From: Archangiaceae bacterium | GTDB taxonomy: Bacteria; Myxococcota; Myxococcia; Myxococcales; Myxococcaceae | Length of the DNA stretch: 64,000 nucleotides | Reading direction: 5' to 3' | Assembly (NCBI GenBank): GCA_016714225.1 | Contig: JADJNS010000021.1 | Location: 62,001-126,000, forward strand | Part shown: piece by piece, positions 41,463-50,922 of the stretch | How the letters are laid out: the number at the start of each line of letters is the position of its first letter | Position numbering within the stretch: the first letter of the stretch is position 1 | Notes under the pieces: generated by a model | Database searches by the model: none | Told to the model about the DNA's origin: nothing | The model's input: the letters and a program-made list of their open reading frames with translations, nothing else | Position numbers and translations under genes: made by a program

Positions 41463-42422
41463 GTGGGTACGTGGCGCCGCATGGTCTGCTTGCTCGCCTT
41501 GCTCGCGGTGGTGCGCGCTGCGCCTGATGCTTCGACCGAGGTCGCGCCTGGCAAGGAGCACACGTCTTTCTCCAGCCCGCTCGGGTTTGCGATTCTGCTG
41601 CCGCCCGGCTTCGTCGAGCGGCCCGAGGGTGAGAAGGCGCCCATCAAGCACCTCTGGGTGCGCAACCCCGGTGGTGCCGACTTCGCGCAGATCGCCGTGC
41701 AGGCCTACTCGGGCACCATCGGGCAGGCGTGCATGGCCGCCGACGAGCTCCCCGCCGGCACCAGGCCTTTTACGTCCCGGTGGGACGGGATCGTCGTCTG
41801 TGGCATGCGCACCGAGCAGACCGTGAAAGAGCAGACGCTGCTCGACTTGAGCGTCGAGCTGCCCACCTCTCCTGCGGCGGTGGTGCTGCACGTCGCCGGC
41901 TGGCCGAAGAACGAGCCCGCCCTCAAGGCGCTGCTCATGTCGCTGCTCACCACGCTGGTGGGCCCCAACACCTGGCGCGTCGAGTTCGGGTGCTTCGACG
42001 TCGAGCTCCCCGAGGGCTGGGGGCTGATCAGGGGCTCCACCACCTCGAAGCTCGAGCTCGCTCCGCGCAAGCCGCTCGCCACCGACGCCCGCGAGCTGCG
42101 GCCCCAGTTCAACATCGGCACCTTGAAGGCCGCTGAGCCCGTGCCGTTGAGAGTCGCCGAAGAGAACGCCGTGAGAGAGGCCAGGGCCTCGGCCCGCGGC
42201 GAGGTGAAGACCCGGAAGGCGACCCTCGCCGGCAAGCCCGCCGTCGAGCTCCGCTACTCCTCGGTCGACGAGAAGGGCGTCACGCTGAAGAACCGCATTC
42301 TCGTGGTGCCGGCCGAGCAGGTGGTGCACCTGCTCAGCCTGGGCACCGAAGAGGCGTTCGTGAAGCAGGTCGACCCCATCGCCGACGCGATGCTCGCCAC
42401 CGCCCGCTACACCTGCAAGTGA
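41463..42422 (+). CDS. Exported hypothetical protein
   Basis: 319 aa from GTG 41463 (MGTWRRMVCLLALLAVVRA, giving a positively charged n-region); ATG 41481 is the other choice. The mature part has two similar-looking halves, each opening with a FxxxLPxGF/W-type strand (FAILLPPGFVERPEG; FDVELPEGWGLIRGS), followed by beta-rich sequence. This recalls lipoprotein-like LpqN/DUF1795 folds, but I cannot confirm it. It stands alone, 28 bp after the G-rich repeat and 6 bp from the convergent PBP1A gene. Confidence 0.7.
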   Translation: MGTWRRMVCLLALLAVVRAAPDASTEVAPGKEHTSFSSPLGFAILLPPGFVERPEGEKAPIKHLWVRNPGGADFAQIAVQAYSGTIGQACMAADELPAGTRPFTSRWDGIVVCGMRTEQTVKEQTLLDLSVELPTSPAAVVLHVAGWPKNEPALKALLMSLLTTLVGPNTWRVEFGCFDVELPEGWGLIRGSTTSKLELAPRKPLATDARELRPQFNIGTLKAAEPVPLRVAEENAVREARASARGEVKTRKATLAGKPAVELRYSSVDEKGVTLKNRILVVPAEQVVHLLSLGTEEAFVKQVDPIADAMLATARYTCK

Positions 42423-42428
42423 CCGCCG

Positions 42429-45098
42429 TCAGCGCGTCAGCATGAACTGATCGGTGCCTACCGAGCCCTTGTCGAGCGCCTTGTCTTTCGGCTCGGTGTC
42501 TCTCTTGAACCACATGTCTTTGACGCCCTTGCCGACGGTCGCGACCTTGCCGGTCTTCTCGTCGATGCGCAGCCGCACCAGGTCGAGGCTGGCAGGGGGC
42601 GAGAACTCGGGCTGCGCTCGGCCGTCGAGCGCGCCCTTCATGTACGCCAGCCAGATGGGCAGCGCCGCCTTGCCGCCGGTCTCGGCCCGGTTCAGCGGGT
42701 GCTGGTTCAGGTCGTAGCCGACCCACGCCGACGTCACCAGGTCGCGGGTGAAGCCGGTGAACCACGCGTCGAACGAGTCGTTGGTCGTGCCGGTCTTGCC
42801 CGCCGCCGGCTTGCCCAGCCGGTTCGCCGCCGCGCCGGTGCCCTCACGCACCACGCCGCGCATCAGGTCGGTCACGATGTACGCGGTCTCTTTCTCCATC
42901 ACCTGCTCGCCCGGCTCCCAGATGCGCGCGTAGCCGCCGGCCACCCGGTCGGTGAGCGAGGCCCACGGGTCGTCGAACGCGGTGTGGTCTTCGATGGTGC
43001 GCCCATAGCGGTCGGCCACCTTGCGCACGAAGTACGTCGGCTTCTTCTCGCCCAGCCGGTTGATGGTCGCGTACACCTGCACCAGCTCGTACGGGTACAC
43101 GCACGAGCTGCCCAGCGCGGTCGAGAAGTCGGGGTTGAGCGGCGTGCTGATGCCGAGGTTCTTCACGTACTCGCCCATCAGCTTGATGCCGAGCGGCTCG
43201 TTCTTCTTGCCCAGAAAGCGGGTGAGCTCGATGTACGTCTTCACCGCGGGAATGTTCATCGAGTTCACCAGCGCGGTGCGCAAGAGCACCTCGCCGACGT
43301 ACCCCTCGGAGTAGTTCTCGGGCTTCCACCGGTTCTGGTTCTCGGGGTCGTCGTAGACCAGCGGCGAGTCGACCAGCACGGTCGCCTCGGTCCAGTTCAT
43401 CTTTTCGATCGCCGCCGAGTACACGATGGGCTTGAAGCCCGAGCCCGGCTGCCGGCACGCCTGAAACGCGCGGTTGAACTCGTTCGCGTCGAAGTCGTAG
43501 CCGCCCACCATCGCCACCAGGTACTGGCGGTGCGGGTCGATCGAGACCAGCGCGCTCTGCAGCTCGGGGTCTTGCTCGAGCCGCACCAGCGTCACCCCCT
43601 CGGGCACCTCTTTCTCGAGCGCGCTCGAGTACTGCTCGCGGTCGTCGTAGAGGCCGTTCTTGTCGGCCACCACCCGCACCGGGATGACGTCGCCGACGCT
43701 CACCACCTTGGTGAGCTTGTTCAGCATCACGCCCGAGTTGTAATAGTGCTCGCTGTTCACCGGGCGGGCCCAGCGCGCGCCGAGCGCCGGCAGCTTCGCC
43801 ACCTGGCCGCCCACGTTCACGTCGGCGGTGAGCCCCTCGCGATCGACCTGGGTCACCACCCCCACGTAGAAGCGGCCCGGGGTGAGCTTCTCTTCGCCCA
43901 TCGCCGTCTTGCCCCTGGCGATGAACGCCTCGCGCTCTTTGGGCGACTCGAGGTGCAGCAGGGCGCCGCGGTAGCCCTGGCGCTTGTCGACCGCGAGCAG
44001 GCCCGCCAGCACGCTGTCTTGCGCGGCGCGCTGCTTCTCGCTGTCCATGGTGGTGAAGATCTGCAGGCCCTCTTCGAGCGCCGCCACGTTGCCGTAGCGG
44101 TCGACGATCGCCTTGCGCACCTCTTCGGTGAAGTACGGCGACAGCTCGTGGAAGACGTCTTCCACCGGGTAGACCCGAATCTCTTCCTGGTCGGCCTGGT
44201 CGTGCTCGGTCTTCGAGATCATGCCCTTCTCGAGCATCTGGCCCAGCACGTAGTGGCGGCGCTTCTTCGCTTTCTCCGACGCGGTGAACGGCGAGAAGCT
44301 CGACGGCGCCTGCGGCAGACCGGCGATCAACGCCATCTCGCCGAGCGTCAGGTCTTTCACGTCTTTGCGGTAGTAGTTCTCGGCCGCCGACTCGACGCCG
44401 TAGGCGTGGTGACCGAGGTACACGTTGTTCAGGTAGAGGTAGAGAATCTCTTCTTTGGTGAGCGCGGCCTCGAGCCTGCGCGCCAGAATCGCCTCGCGAA
44501 TCTTTCGCTTGGGGCTCTTCTCGGTGGCGGTCTTGAACGACTCTTTGGCGGCCGCTTCGCTCTCGCGCGTCAGCTTGCCCGCCAGGCCGCGCGTCTCGAG
44601 CACCTTGCGCCGCGCGTCGCTGACCAGAATCGCCTTGGCCGTCTGCTGGGTGAGCGTCGAGCCGCCCTGCACGCTGCCCCGCCCGGTCACCTTCTTGAGC
44701 ACCGTCTTGCTGACCGCGCGCACCGTGCCGAGAAGGTCGACGCCGCCGTGGTCGAAGAAGCTCGCGTCTTCGGCGGCGATGAACGCCTGCACCAGCCGCT
44801 TCGGTATGCGCTCGTACGGCACCACCTTGCGCCGCTCGTTGTACAGCTCACCCGAGAGCACCGCGTCCTGGCTCCACAGCTCGGTGACCACCGGCGGGTG
44901 GTACAGGTCGACCTGGGGAATCGCCGGCAGGTCGGAGCCGAACTTCAGGTACGCGCCCACCCCCGCCATCACGCCGATGGCGACGAACGTCAGCAGCGCG
45001 AACGCGAACAGCTTGAGCAGCCGCCTGCCCCAGCTCTTCTTGGGCACGTCGACCAGCACGAGCTTCTTCTCGGGAGCGGCGGGAGGAGGAGCGGTCAA
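42429..45098 (-). CDS. Class A penicillin-binding protein (PBP1A type)
   Basis: Makes and cross-links peptidoglycan. 889 aa. Membrane helix about 29-51. Glycosyltransferase GT51 domain about 75-290 with Glu110 (FIAAEDASFFDHGG) and GGSTLTQQTAK. An extra charged, helical segment of about 30 residues (164-195) interrupts GT51 where most PBPs run straight from the QQ motif to the KxxE helix. An OB-like insert follows, then the transpeptidase with SGFK (Ser553, Lys556), the SMN motif and KTGT (768-771). The stop overlaps nothing; the start overlaps the RluA-type gene by four bases. Confidence 0.95.
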   Translation of the reverse strand: MTAPPPAAPEKKLVLVDVPKKSWGRRLLKLFAFALLTFVAIGVMAGVGAYLKFGSDLPAIPQVDLYHPPVVTELWSQDAVLSGELYNERRKVVPYERIPKRLVQAFIAAEDASFFDHGGVDLLGTVRAVSKTVLKKVTGRGSVQGGSTLTQQTAKAILVSDARRKVLETRGLAGKLTRESEAAAKESFKTATEKSPKRKIREAILARRLEAALTKEEILYLYLNNVYLGHHAYGVESAAENYYRKDVKDLTLGEMALIAGLPQAPSSFSPFTASEKAKKRRHYVLGQMLEKGMISKTEHDQADQEEIRVYPVEDVFHELSPYFTEEVRKAIVDRYGNVAALEEGLQIFTTMDSEKQRAAQDSVLAGLLAVDKRQGYRGALLHLESPKEREAFIARGKTAMGEEKLTPGRFYVGVVTQVDREGLTADVNVGGQVAKLPALGARWARPVNSEHYYNSGVMLNKLTKVVSVGDVIPVRVVADKNGLYDDREQYSSALEKEVPEGVTLVRLEQDPELQSALVSIDPHRQYLVAMVGGYDFDANEFNRAFQACRQPGSGFKPIVYSAAIEKMNWTEATVLVDSPLVYDDPENQNRWKPENYSEGYVGEVLLRTALVNSMNIPAVKTYIELTRFLGKKNEPLGIKLMGEYVKNLGISTPLNPDFSTALGSSCVYPYELVQVYATINRLGEKKPTYFVRKVADRYGRTIEDHTAFDDPWASLTDRVAGGYARIWEPGEQVMEKETAYIVTDLMRGVVREGTGAAANRLGKPAAGKTGTTNDSFDAWFTGFTRDLVTSAWVGYDLNQHPLNRAETGGKAALPIWLAYMKGALDGRAQPEFSPPASLDLVRLRIDEKTGKVATVGKGVKDMWFKRDTEPKDKALDKGSVGTDQFMLTR

Positions 45099-46048
45099 GG
45101 GGTGACTCCGGCGGCTTTCAGAACGTCACTGAGCTCTGCGGGGAGCTTCGACTCCATCACCATGCGGCGGCCATCTTCGGGGTGGGGAAACTCGAGGTGC
45201 GCGGCATGAAGAAACAGTCGGTCGAGCTTCCACTGCGCTTTCGCTTCCCGGTTGAACGCAAAGTCACCGTGCTTCTTGTCTCCGGCGATCGGGTGCCCGA
45301 CGGCCGCGAAGTGTCTCCGAATCTGGTGCGTTCGGCCAGTCTCGATCACGCATTCGACATAAGCGGCGCCGGTACCCTGCGCCAGCAGCCGCCACCGCGT
45401 TACCGCCGGCTGAAGGTTGACCCCGCGGCGGGCCTTCGACTCGGCCGTCTGCTGGTGCTCGGCGAGGGCCAGGTCGATGACCCCCGACGGGGTGTTCATC
45501 TTGCCCATGCCCAAGGTGAGGTACTTCTTCTTCGCCCGATGGTGGGTGAAGACGTCGGTGAAGTGCACCATGGCGGGGCGGCGCTTGGCGACGATCAGCA
45601 ACCCCGAGGTGTCGCGGTCGAGTCGGTGCGCGGGGCTGGCACCGAAGTCGTTGCGCCACGCCTTGGGCCCCAGGTACGCGCGCACCAGGTCGACCACCGT
45701 GCCGGTCTGAATGCCGCTGCCGGGGTGAACCGCCAGCCCCGAGGGCTTGTCGATGACCATCATCCAGTCGTCTTCGTAGAGGGTGTGGAGCTGGGTGAGG
45801 TCGAGCGGAGGCGGCTTGCGGGCTTCTTCGGGTATGTGGGCGGTGAGCTGCTTCTCGTCGCCCCGCACGGTGATGACGTCTTCGGGTTGCAGGAGTTGTT
45901 CCGGCTGCGCCCTGCGGCCGTTCACCCGCACCTTCTTGGTGCGGATCATCTTGAAGAGGTGCGAAGCGGGCACCGAGGCGAGCTTCTTGCGCAGGAACTT
46001 GTCCAGACGCACGTTGGCGAAGTCAGGCCCGGGCTTGAATTCCAGCAT
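45095..46048 (-). CDS. RluA-family pseudouridine synthase with S4 domain (RluC/RluD-like)
   Basis: Isomerises uridines in large-subunit rRNA; which site cannot be read from sequence. I chose ATG 46048 (317 aa), which gives the family opening FANVRLDKFLRKKL; GTG 46069 would add seven residues. S4 RNA-binding domain about 10-70; catalytic domain from about 90 with HRLDRDTSG (141-149, Asp144). It is coupled by a 4-bp overlap to the PBP1A gene downstream. The convergent-looking pentapeptide gene starts 48 bp away on the other strand. Confidence 0.93.
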   Translation of the reverse strand: MLEFKPGPDFANVRLDKFLRKKLASVPASHLFKMIRTKKVRVNGRRAQPEQLLQPEDVITVRGDEKQLTAHIPEEARKPPPLDLTQLHTLYEDDWMMVIDKPSGLAVHPGSGIQTGTVVDLVRAYLGPKAWRNDFGASPAHRLDRDTSGLLIVAKRRPAMVHFTDVFTHHRAKKKYLTLGMGKMNTPSGVIDLALAEHQQTAESKARRGVNLQPAVTRWRLLAQGTGAAYVECVIETGRTHQIRRHFAAVGHPIAGDKKHGDFAFNREAKAQWKLDRLFLHAAHLEFPHPEDGRRMVMESKLPAELSDVLKAAGVTP

Positions 46049-46095
46049 CGAAGATTCTGGAACCAACACGAGGCGTGACGTAAAGCAAGCGCCCC

Positions 46096-47310
46096 ATGCC
46101 GAAGCCAGTCATCGAAACTCTCCTCAAGCACGGCTCCAAAGAGTGGAACACCCTCCGCAAAGACGGAAAGGTGCCGCTCGACCACACCGGGGCCACGTTC
46201 GGCCAGCTGTTCTCTGCGAACGCCGACTTCTCTGGGCTGATTCTGATCGGCAGCGAGTGGGAGAAGTGCGACCTCTCGAAGATCAACTTCCGCGAGACCG
46301 ACCTGTCGAACGCCTACTTCCACGGCGGCCGCCTGCAGGACTGTGACTTTCGCGGCGCCAACCTCGAGGGAGCGACCTTCGAGAAGCTGAAGCTCTTGCG
46401 CTGCGACTTCACCGGCTGCTCGGGCCTCGAGGCGCTCGAGCTCGAAGACGTCGACATGGACCGGGTCGTCGGCCTCAACGGCGAAGAAGCGCCGCCGCCT
46501 CCGCCGCCGCCCGCGGTGGGCATCACCTCGTTCACCCGCGAGCAGCGCACCGCCGCGCTCGCCGCGCAGTCGGGCCCCGAGAGCGACCTGCCGCCCTTCC
46601 GCCCGCATGACCCGCCCGGCACCCTGCTGTTCCGCGGCCTCAAGAACGTGGGCAACCCGCCGCTGTGGGTGCTCGACGTACCGGGCCTGCGTCCTCCCCT
46701 GCCCACGCGCATGATGCCGGGCACCAGCTTCGAGTCGCTCTACCGCGAGGCGGTGAAGACCCGCATGGAGAACCGCCGCCCGGTGGGAGAGAACCAGGCC
46801 ATCGACAAGGCCAAGGCGGTGGTCGCGGCCGGCGGCAACGACGTCGCGGTGGCGATCATGTACATGCGCGAAGTCGGCGTCGAGCCGCTGCCCAGCGAGG
46901 CCGCGGTCGAGGCGCTCAACGCGGCGCTCCGCAACGAGGTCGAGGTCGAAGACCTCACCGCCACCGTCGACCCGCGCGTCACCGGCGCGCTGCTCGAGCT
47001 CAAGGCCTACGCCGAGCCGCTCGAGCACATCGGCGAGCTGCGCCAGCGCCTGGCGGCCTGCCAGCTGTTCATGTCGCTGCTCGAGGCGGGCTTCACTCCC
47101 GAGAACAACTGGGAAGAGGCGCTCGACTCGCAAGACTCGGCGCTCGACCTCGCCCACCAGGCCACCGCGGGCAATCGCGACCTGCTGCGTGATGCGTTCA
47201 ACGCCTACTGCGGCCTGCCCGAGGAAGTGCGGCTCAAGCGCCTCGCGTACCTGGCCGAGGCCACCGCGCACGTCGAGGCGATGGTCGGCGGCGGCGCAGC
47301 GGTCGCCTGA
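46096..47310 (+). CDS. Pentapeptide-repeat protein with a helical C-terminal domain
   Basis: 404 aa, no signal peptide. Residues about 38-112 hold pentapeptide repeats of the A(D/N)LxX type (DLSKINFRETDLSNAYF, RGANLEGATFEKL), which build a right-handed beta-helix. A run of eight prolines (about 134-141) is followed by a short Pro-rich region and a C-terminal helical domain (about 210-404; MEVYLREVG-like helices, TPENNWEEALDSQDSALDL) of unknown kind. Pentapeptide proteins can shield gyrase or act as adaptors, but nothing here points to either. Divergent from the RluA-type gene; convergent with the zinc peptidase, 87 bp apart. Confidence 0.85.
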   Translation: MPKPVIETLLKHGSKEWNTLRKDGKVPLDHTGATFGQLFSANADFSGLILIGSEWEKCDLSKINFRETDLSNAYFHGGRLQDCDFRGANLEGATFEKLKLLRCDFTGCSGLEALELEDVDMDRVVGLNGEEAPPPPPPPAVGITSFTREQRTAALAAQSGPESDLPPFRPHDPPGTLLFRGLKNVGNPPLWVLDVPGLRPPLPTRMMPGTSFESLYREAVKTRMENRRPVGENQAIDKAKAVVAAGGNDVAVAIMYMREVGVEPLPSEAAVEALNAALRNEVEVEDLTATVDPRVTGALLELKAYAEPLEHIGELRQRLAACQLFMSLLEAGFTPENNWEEALDSQDSALDLAHQATAGNRDLLRDAFNAYCGLPEEVRLKRLAYLAEATAHVEAMVGGGAAVA

Positions 47311-47397
47311 AGACGGCGGCCTGAAAAAACGAGCCCGCCGCGCGTGAACGTCGTGACGTCCGCGTGCGGCGTGCCCGTGCCCGGCGGCGTTTCTTTC

Positions 47398-48201
47398 CTA
47401 CCGCTCGAGCTCTGACAGCTCGGTGCGCTCGCACGCCTCGGGGTCACCGCCCTCGAGCCCGCGCTTGAACGCCTCGGTGCGCTGCGCCGATGACCCGTGC
47501 GTCCACTTCTCGGGGCGCACCGTGCCGGTCGACCTCTTCTGCAGCCGGTCGTCGCCGATCGCCGCGGTGGCGGTGAAGGCCTCTTGCAGGTCGCCGTTCT
47601 CGAGCAGCTTGCGCTGCGCGGTGCTCGCCGCCCAGACGCCGGCGTAGCAGTCGGCCTGCAGCTCGGTCTTGATGCCCGGGTTCACCCCGCCCTTGAGGTT
47701 CTGCACGTGGTGGCCAATCTCGTGGGCGATGACGTACGCCTGCGCGAAGTCACCGCTCGCTCCCAGCTTGCCCTCGAGCGTCGAGAAGAACTCGGTGTCG
47801 AGGTACACCTTGCCGTCTTCCGGGCAGTAGAACGGCCCCACCGCGCTGTCGCCGAAGCCGCAGCCGGTGTTGGTCTGGCCGCTGAACAGCACCATCTTGG
47901 CCTTCCGGTAGCCGGGCAGCTTCGCGGCCCAGGTGGTCTGCACGTCGTCGAGCACGAACGACGCGAACTGCCCCTGCTGGTCCGAGACCTGTCTGTCGGC
48001 CACCGCCGGCTCTTGCCGTGCGCTGCCGAGGTATTGAAAGGCGCCGAACGCCAGCGCCGCGAGCAGCGCCGCGCCGATGCCCCAACGCGAGCCGATCATC
48101 GCCAGCAGGCCGAGCGGCACGCCACGACCGCCGCCGAAGCCGGGCCCCTGCCCCCGCCTGTCCTCCACGTCGTTACTCTGGTGTCCCTGTTCCCATTTCA
48201 T
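47398..48201 (-). CDS. YpfJ-type neutral zinc metallopeptidase
   Basis: 267 aa from ATG 48201, matching the family opening MKWEQGHQSNDVEDRRG. One membrane helix at about 42-58 (IGAALLAALAFGAFQYLG). The zinc motif HEIGHH lies at 160-165, the third ligand is expected near QADCYAGVW, and paired cysteines (CGFGDSAVGPFYC) are typical. A glycine-rich stretch precedes the helix. The substrate is unknown. An in-frame start 36 bp upstream would add residues that do not belong to the family. Confidence 0.92.
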   Translation of the reverse strand: MKWEQGHQSNDVEDRRGQGPGFGGGRGVPLGLLAMIGSRWGIGAALLAALAFGAFQYLGSARQEPAVADRQVSDQQGQFASFVLDDVQTTWAAKLPGYRKAKMVLFSGQTNTGCGFGDSAVGPFYCPEDGKVYLDTEFFSTLEGKLGASGDFAQAYVIAHEIGHHVQNLKGGVNPGIKTELQADCYAGVWAASTAQRKLLENGDLQEAFTATAAIGDDRLQKRSTGTVRPEKWTHGSSAQRTEAFKRGLEGGDPEACERTELSELER

Positions 48202-48278
48202 ATGGAGCAGCACCGGCTGCAAGCCATGCACCCTCACGCCAGATCGCGAGGTTGAGGCCGCGGCGGTGGGGCACGTTG

Positions 48279-49286
48279 CTACAGCGGCAGCTCTGACTGC
48301 GACCGAATGTCACCACTCAGTGGCAGCTCCATCTGCACCGTCTGGGTGATGGCGCGCGCGAACACGCCTTCTTTCTGCAGCGCCTGGGCGAGCTCCTTGG
48401 CGAAGCCGTGCACGGTGATGACCTCGCGCGCGCCGCTCTCTTTCGCGCAGCGCATCAGCGCGGGGAAGTCGGCGTGGTCGCTCATCGGAAACGCGATGTC
48501 GGCGCCGTAGCGGCGCGCGGCCCACGGCTCGAGCGCCCAGCCGGTCAGCACCGCGGTGGTCTTGGGGTGCACGTTCTTCAGCGCGGGCGAGCGGCCGAAC
48601 GGAGGGAACACGCCGATCTCTCCCTCGTCGAACTCGCCCTCGAAGCGGCGCACGTGCATCGGCACGCCCAGCTCGCTGTACAGCATCGACACGTCGTGAA
48701 TGCTGGGGTGCGCGCAGATCTTCAGGCCGCGCGCGTGGAGCTGGTGAATGATCTCCTGCCCCTTGCCCAGCGAGTACGCGTAGAGAATCGGGCGCACCCC
48801 GCGGCTCAGCGCGCGCCGCGCCCACTGCTCGACCTCGTCGACGACTTTCTCTTTGGGCGGGAAGCGGAAGCGCGGCATGCCGAACGTCGACTCGAGCACC
48901 AGCGTGTCGCACTCGGGCATCGAGGCCGGCTCGGCGGTGGCCGACGGCTCGAAGCCGATGTCGCCGGTGTAGACGATGCGGTGGCCGTCAGCGCGGGTGA
49001 CGCGAATCTGGGCGCTGCCCAGCACGTGGCCGGCCGGCATCAGCTCGACGTCGAGGTCGCCGAGCTTGAAGGGCCGGTGGTACGGCACCGGCAGCTTGGC
49101 GGGCAGCTCGCCCAGCCGGTGCTCCATGATGCGCAGCGTGGCGGCGGTGGCGATCACCCGCTCGTGGCGCGCGATGTGGTCGGTGTGCGCGTGGGAGACG
49201 AACGACAGCTCGCTCTTTCTGCGGGCGTCGAGCCACAGCGGCGTGCCGGAGACGTGCAGGCCACCCTTGCGAAGCTCGACAGGCAT
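48279..49286 (-). CDS. Metallo-beta-lactamase-fold exonuclease-like protein
   Basis: 335 aa, cytoplasmic. The metal-binding HAHTDH is at 32-37, followed by AGHVLGSAQI, YTGDIG and ESTFG, then YSLGKGQEI and SDHADF. This is the RNA/DNA-processing MBL group (beta-CASP-like, related to ligase-associated exonucleases) rather than a lactamase. No DNA ligase gene is adjacent, so its partner is not clear. It is divergent from the phosphodiester glycosidase gene, 45 bp apart. Confidence 0.85.
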   Translation of the reverse strand: MPVELRKGGLHVSGTPLWLDARRKSELSFVSHAHTDHIARHERVIATAATLRIMEHRLGELPAKLPVPYHRPFKLGDLDVELMPAGHVLGSAQIRVTRADGHRIVYTGDIGFEPSATAEPASMPECDTLVLESTFGMPRFRFPPKEKVVDEVEQWARRALSRGVRPILYAYSLGKGQEIIHQLHARGLKICAHPSIHDVSMLYSELGVPMHVRRFEGEFDEGEIGVFPPFGRSPALKNVHPKTTAVLTGWALEPWAARRYGADIAFPMSDHADFPALMRCAKESGAREVITVHGFAKELAQALQKEGVFARAITQTVQMELPLSGDIRSQSELPL

Positions 49287-49331
49287 CGCGGCCTTCTACC
49301 ACGGCCCGCGAGCTGCAAACGCCAGCCGCCC

Positions 49332-50021
49332 ATGCTCGCACTCGTGCTCGCAGCCGCGTCGTCGTGGGTGGTGGTGTCTGACGGGGTCGAGCGGCGCACG
49401 CTCGACGGCCTGCAGCTGGTGCGGGTGTCGGCGCCCGCCACCCTCGACCTGGGCAGTGGCGAGCGGCGCACCGCGGCCGCCTGGGCGAGAGAGCAAGGGG
49501 CCCGGGTGGCGTTCAACGCGAGCATGTTCCAGACCGACCTGCGCACCAGCACCGGGCACCTGCACTGCGGCAAGCGCGTCAACCAGGCCGCGTGGAGCAG
49601 GGACTACCAGTCGGTGCTCGTCTTTCGCCCGCTGGCGGCGGGGCTGCCGGCGTTCACCCTGGTCGACCTCGACCAGAGCGGCGCGAAAGAGACGATCGCG
49701 AAGTACGACTGCGCGGTGCAGAACCTGCGGCTCATCAAGGCGCCGGGCGAGAGCGTGTGGCAGTCGGCGCCGCGCCGCTGGTCCGAGGCCGCGCTGGCGC
49801 TCGACCGCCAGGGGCGGCTGGTGTTCGTCTTTTCCCAGCGACCGGTGACCATGCCCGACCTCATCGAGCGGCTCTTGAAGAGCGACCTCGAGCTCGTCCG
49901 CGCCATGCACCTCGACGGCGGCCCCGAGGCCAGTCTCTCGCTGCGCAGCGGCGGCGCCTGGCTCGACTTCACCGCCACCGACGAGCCGGTCGCGCTGCCC
50001 AACGTACTGTTGGTGAAGTGA
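49332..50021 (+). CDS. Phosphodiester glycosidase family protein (NAGPA-like)
   Basis: 229 aa from ATG 49332, opening with a signal-like hydrophobic stretch (MLALVLAAASSWVVVSDG). The conserved core is visible: AFNASMFQTDLRTSTGHLHC, then RWSEAALALDRQGRLVFVF and the closing HLDGGPEASLSL. Relatives split sugar-phosphodiester bonds (human uncovering enzyme) or act on wall or teichoic-type polymers. Periplasmic or exported. A longer reading upstream exists but lacks a signal. Confidence 0.85.
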   Translation: MLALVLAAASSWVVVSDGVERRTLDGLQLVRVSAPATLDLGSGERRTAAAWAREQGARVAFNASMFQTDLRTSTGHLHCGKRVNQAAWSRDYQSVLVFRPLAAGLPAFTLVDLDQSGAKETIAKYDCAVQNLRLIKAPGESVWQSAPRRWSEAALALDRQGRLVFVFSQRPVTMPDLIERLLKSDLELVRAMHLDGGPEASLSLRSGGAWLDFTATDEPVALPNVLLVK

Positions 50022-50067
50022 GCCGAAGACGAGGGCCGAAATCACGGCCCTCGCCTTCGACAACCGA

Positions 50068-50766
50068 TCAGTTGAAGTACCGCACCGGCACGCAGGCGAC
50101 ATCGGCCTGGGCGGAGTTCTTCTGGCAGAACTGAAAGCCGATTCTCGAGTTCGGCACCGCGCACGTCTTCGAGCTGCCACTGCCCCCGTCGTTGTTGCAC
50201 GTATGAATGGTCGAGCTGCCGACCACCCACCAGTACGCGCGCTGCCCCATGCTGTCTGACTTGTTGTCGCCCAGCTTGATGGTGTTGTTCGCCGAGTCGA
50301 CGACGCAGGTCCCTCGCTTGTCGCCGTTGTAATAGAGGCGGTAGCTGGCCGAGAACGTTCCGGTAATCGAATCCCACGTCCAGCCTGCTCTCTTCGCGCT
50401 TCCCTCAGCCGCCTCGGTCGCGGGCTGCGACGGGTTCGGCAGCGCATCAGCCACGAGCGACGCCTCGTCCTGCGCCGTCAGTGCGCCTTGCGCTGACGGC
50501 TCGGACGACGGCGACGCCCCGGTGTCGCCCAGCTCGGAGACGCGGGGCACGCACTGCGCCGGCTGGGTGCTCGGCGGCGCCGTCAGCAGCGCCACCTCGT
50601 CTTGCCAGCGGCACAGCGTATCGTCGCCACACAGCGCAGGGGTGGCGTAGCCCGTGCAGCGCTGCGCGACCAACTCGCCGCCGGTCGCCCCCGCCCCCTC
50701 TTGCTCATCGTCCTGAACTCCGCACGACACCACCACCATCACTGCCAACATGCACGCGTACTTCAT
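50068..50766 (-). CDS. Hypothetical lipoprotein
   Basis: 232 aa. ATG 50766 with AAGGAG about 7 bases upstream. Signal and lipobox (VMVVVSC, Cys15). The mature part has a CxxY...CGDDTLCRW module (about 37-55, with a disulfide-ready Cys pattern), a Ser/Ala/Pro linker (85-125) and a C-terminal beta-rich domain (WDSITGTFSASYRLYYNGD, WWVVGSSTIHTC) with four more cysteines. No family recognised. The 156-bp gap to the divergent sigma factor holds an A/T-rich patch (CTCAAAATTCTGAG, 50850-50863) that could be promoter sequence. Confidence 0.75.
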   Translation of the reverse strand: MKYACMLAVMVVVSCGVQDDEQEGAGATGGELVAQRCTGYATPALCGDDTLCRWQDEVALLTAPPSTQPAQCVPRVSELGDTGASPSSEPSAQGALTAQDEASLVADALPNPSQPATEAAEGSAKRAGWTWDSITGTFSASYRLYYNGDKRGTCVVDSANNTIKLGDNKSDSMGQRAYWWVVGSSTIHTCNNDGGSGSSKTCAVPNSRIGFQFCQKNSAQADVACVPVRYFN

Positions 50767-50922
50767 CGGTATTCTCCTTGGTTGGGCGGGCCTCGGCTTC
50801 GACCCGCTTCAAGCTCGACGACCGAAGTCGCCGCGGGCGCTGGCCACTCAAAATTCTGAGAGCGCATTTTCACCTTCCACCGCGGGGTGGGCCGGCGGTC
50901 TTCGAGTCGAGGCCTGAAGACG

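Noticed and set aside
38847..42329. 1160-codon open frame on the minus strand
   Set aside because: It crosses the repeats and lies antisense to or in another frame of several well-supported genes; the translation is Arg/His/Pro-rich with no domain, as expected of frame shadows in high-G+C DNA.
47311..47397. Terminator between the pentapeptide and zinc-peptidase genes
   Set aside because: G+C-rich arms can be paired only with bulges and several registers fit equally well; too weak to call.
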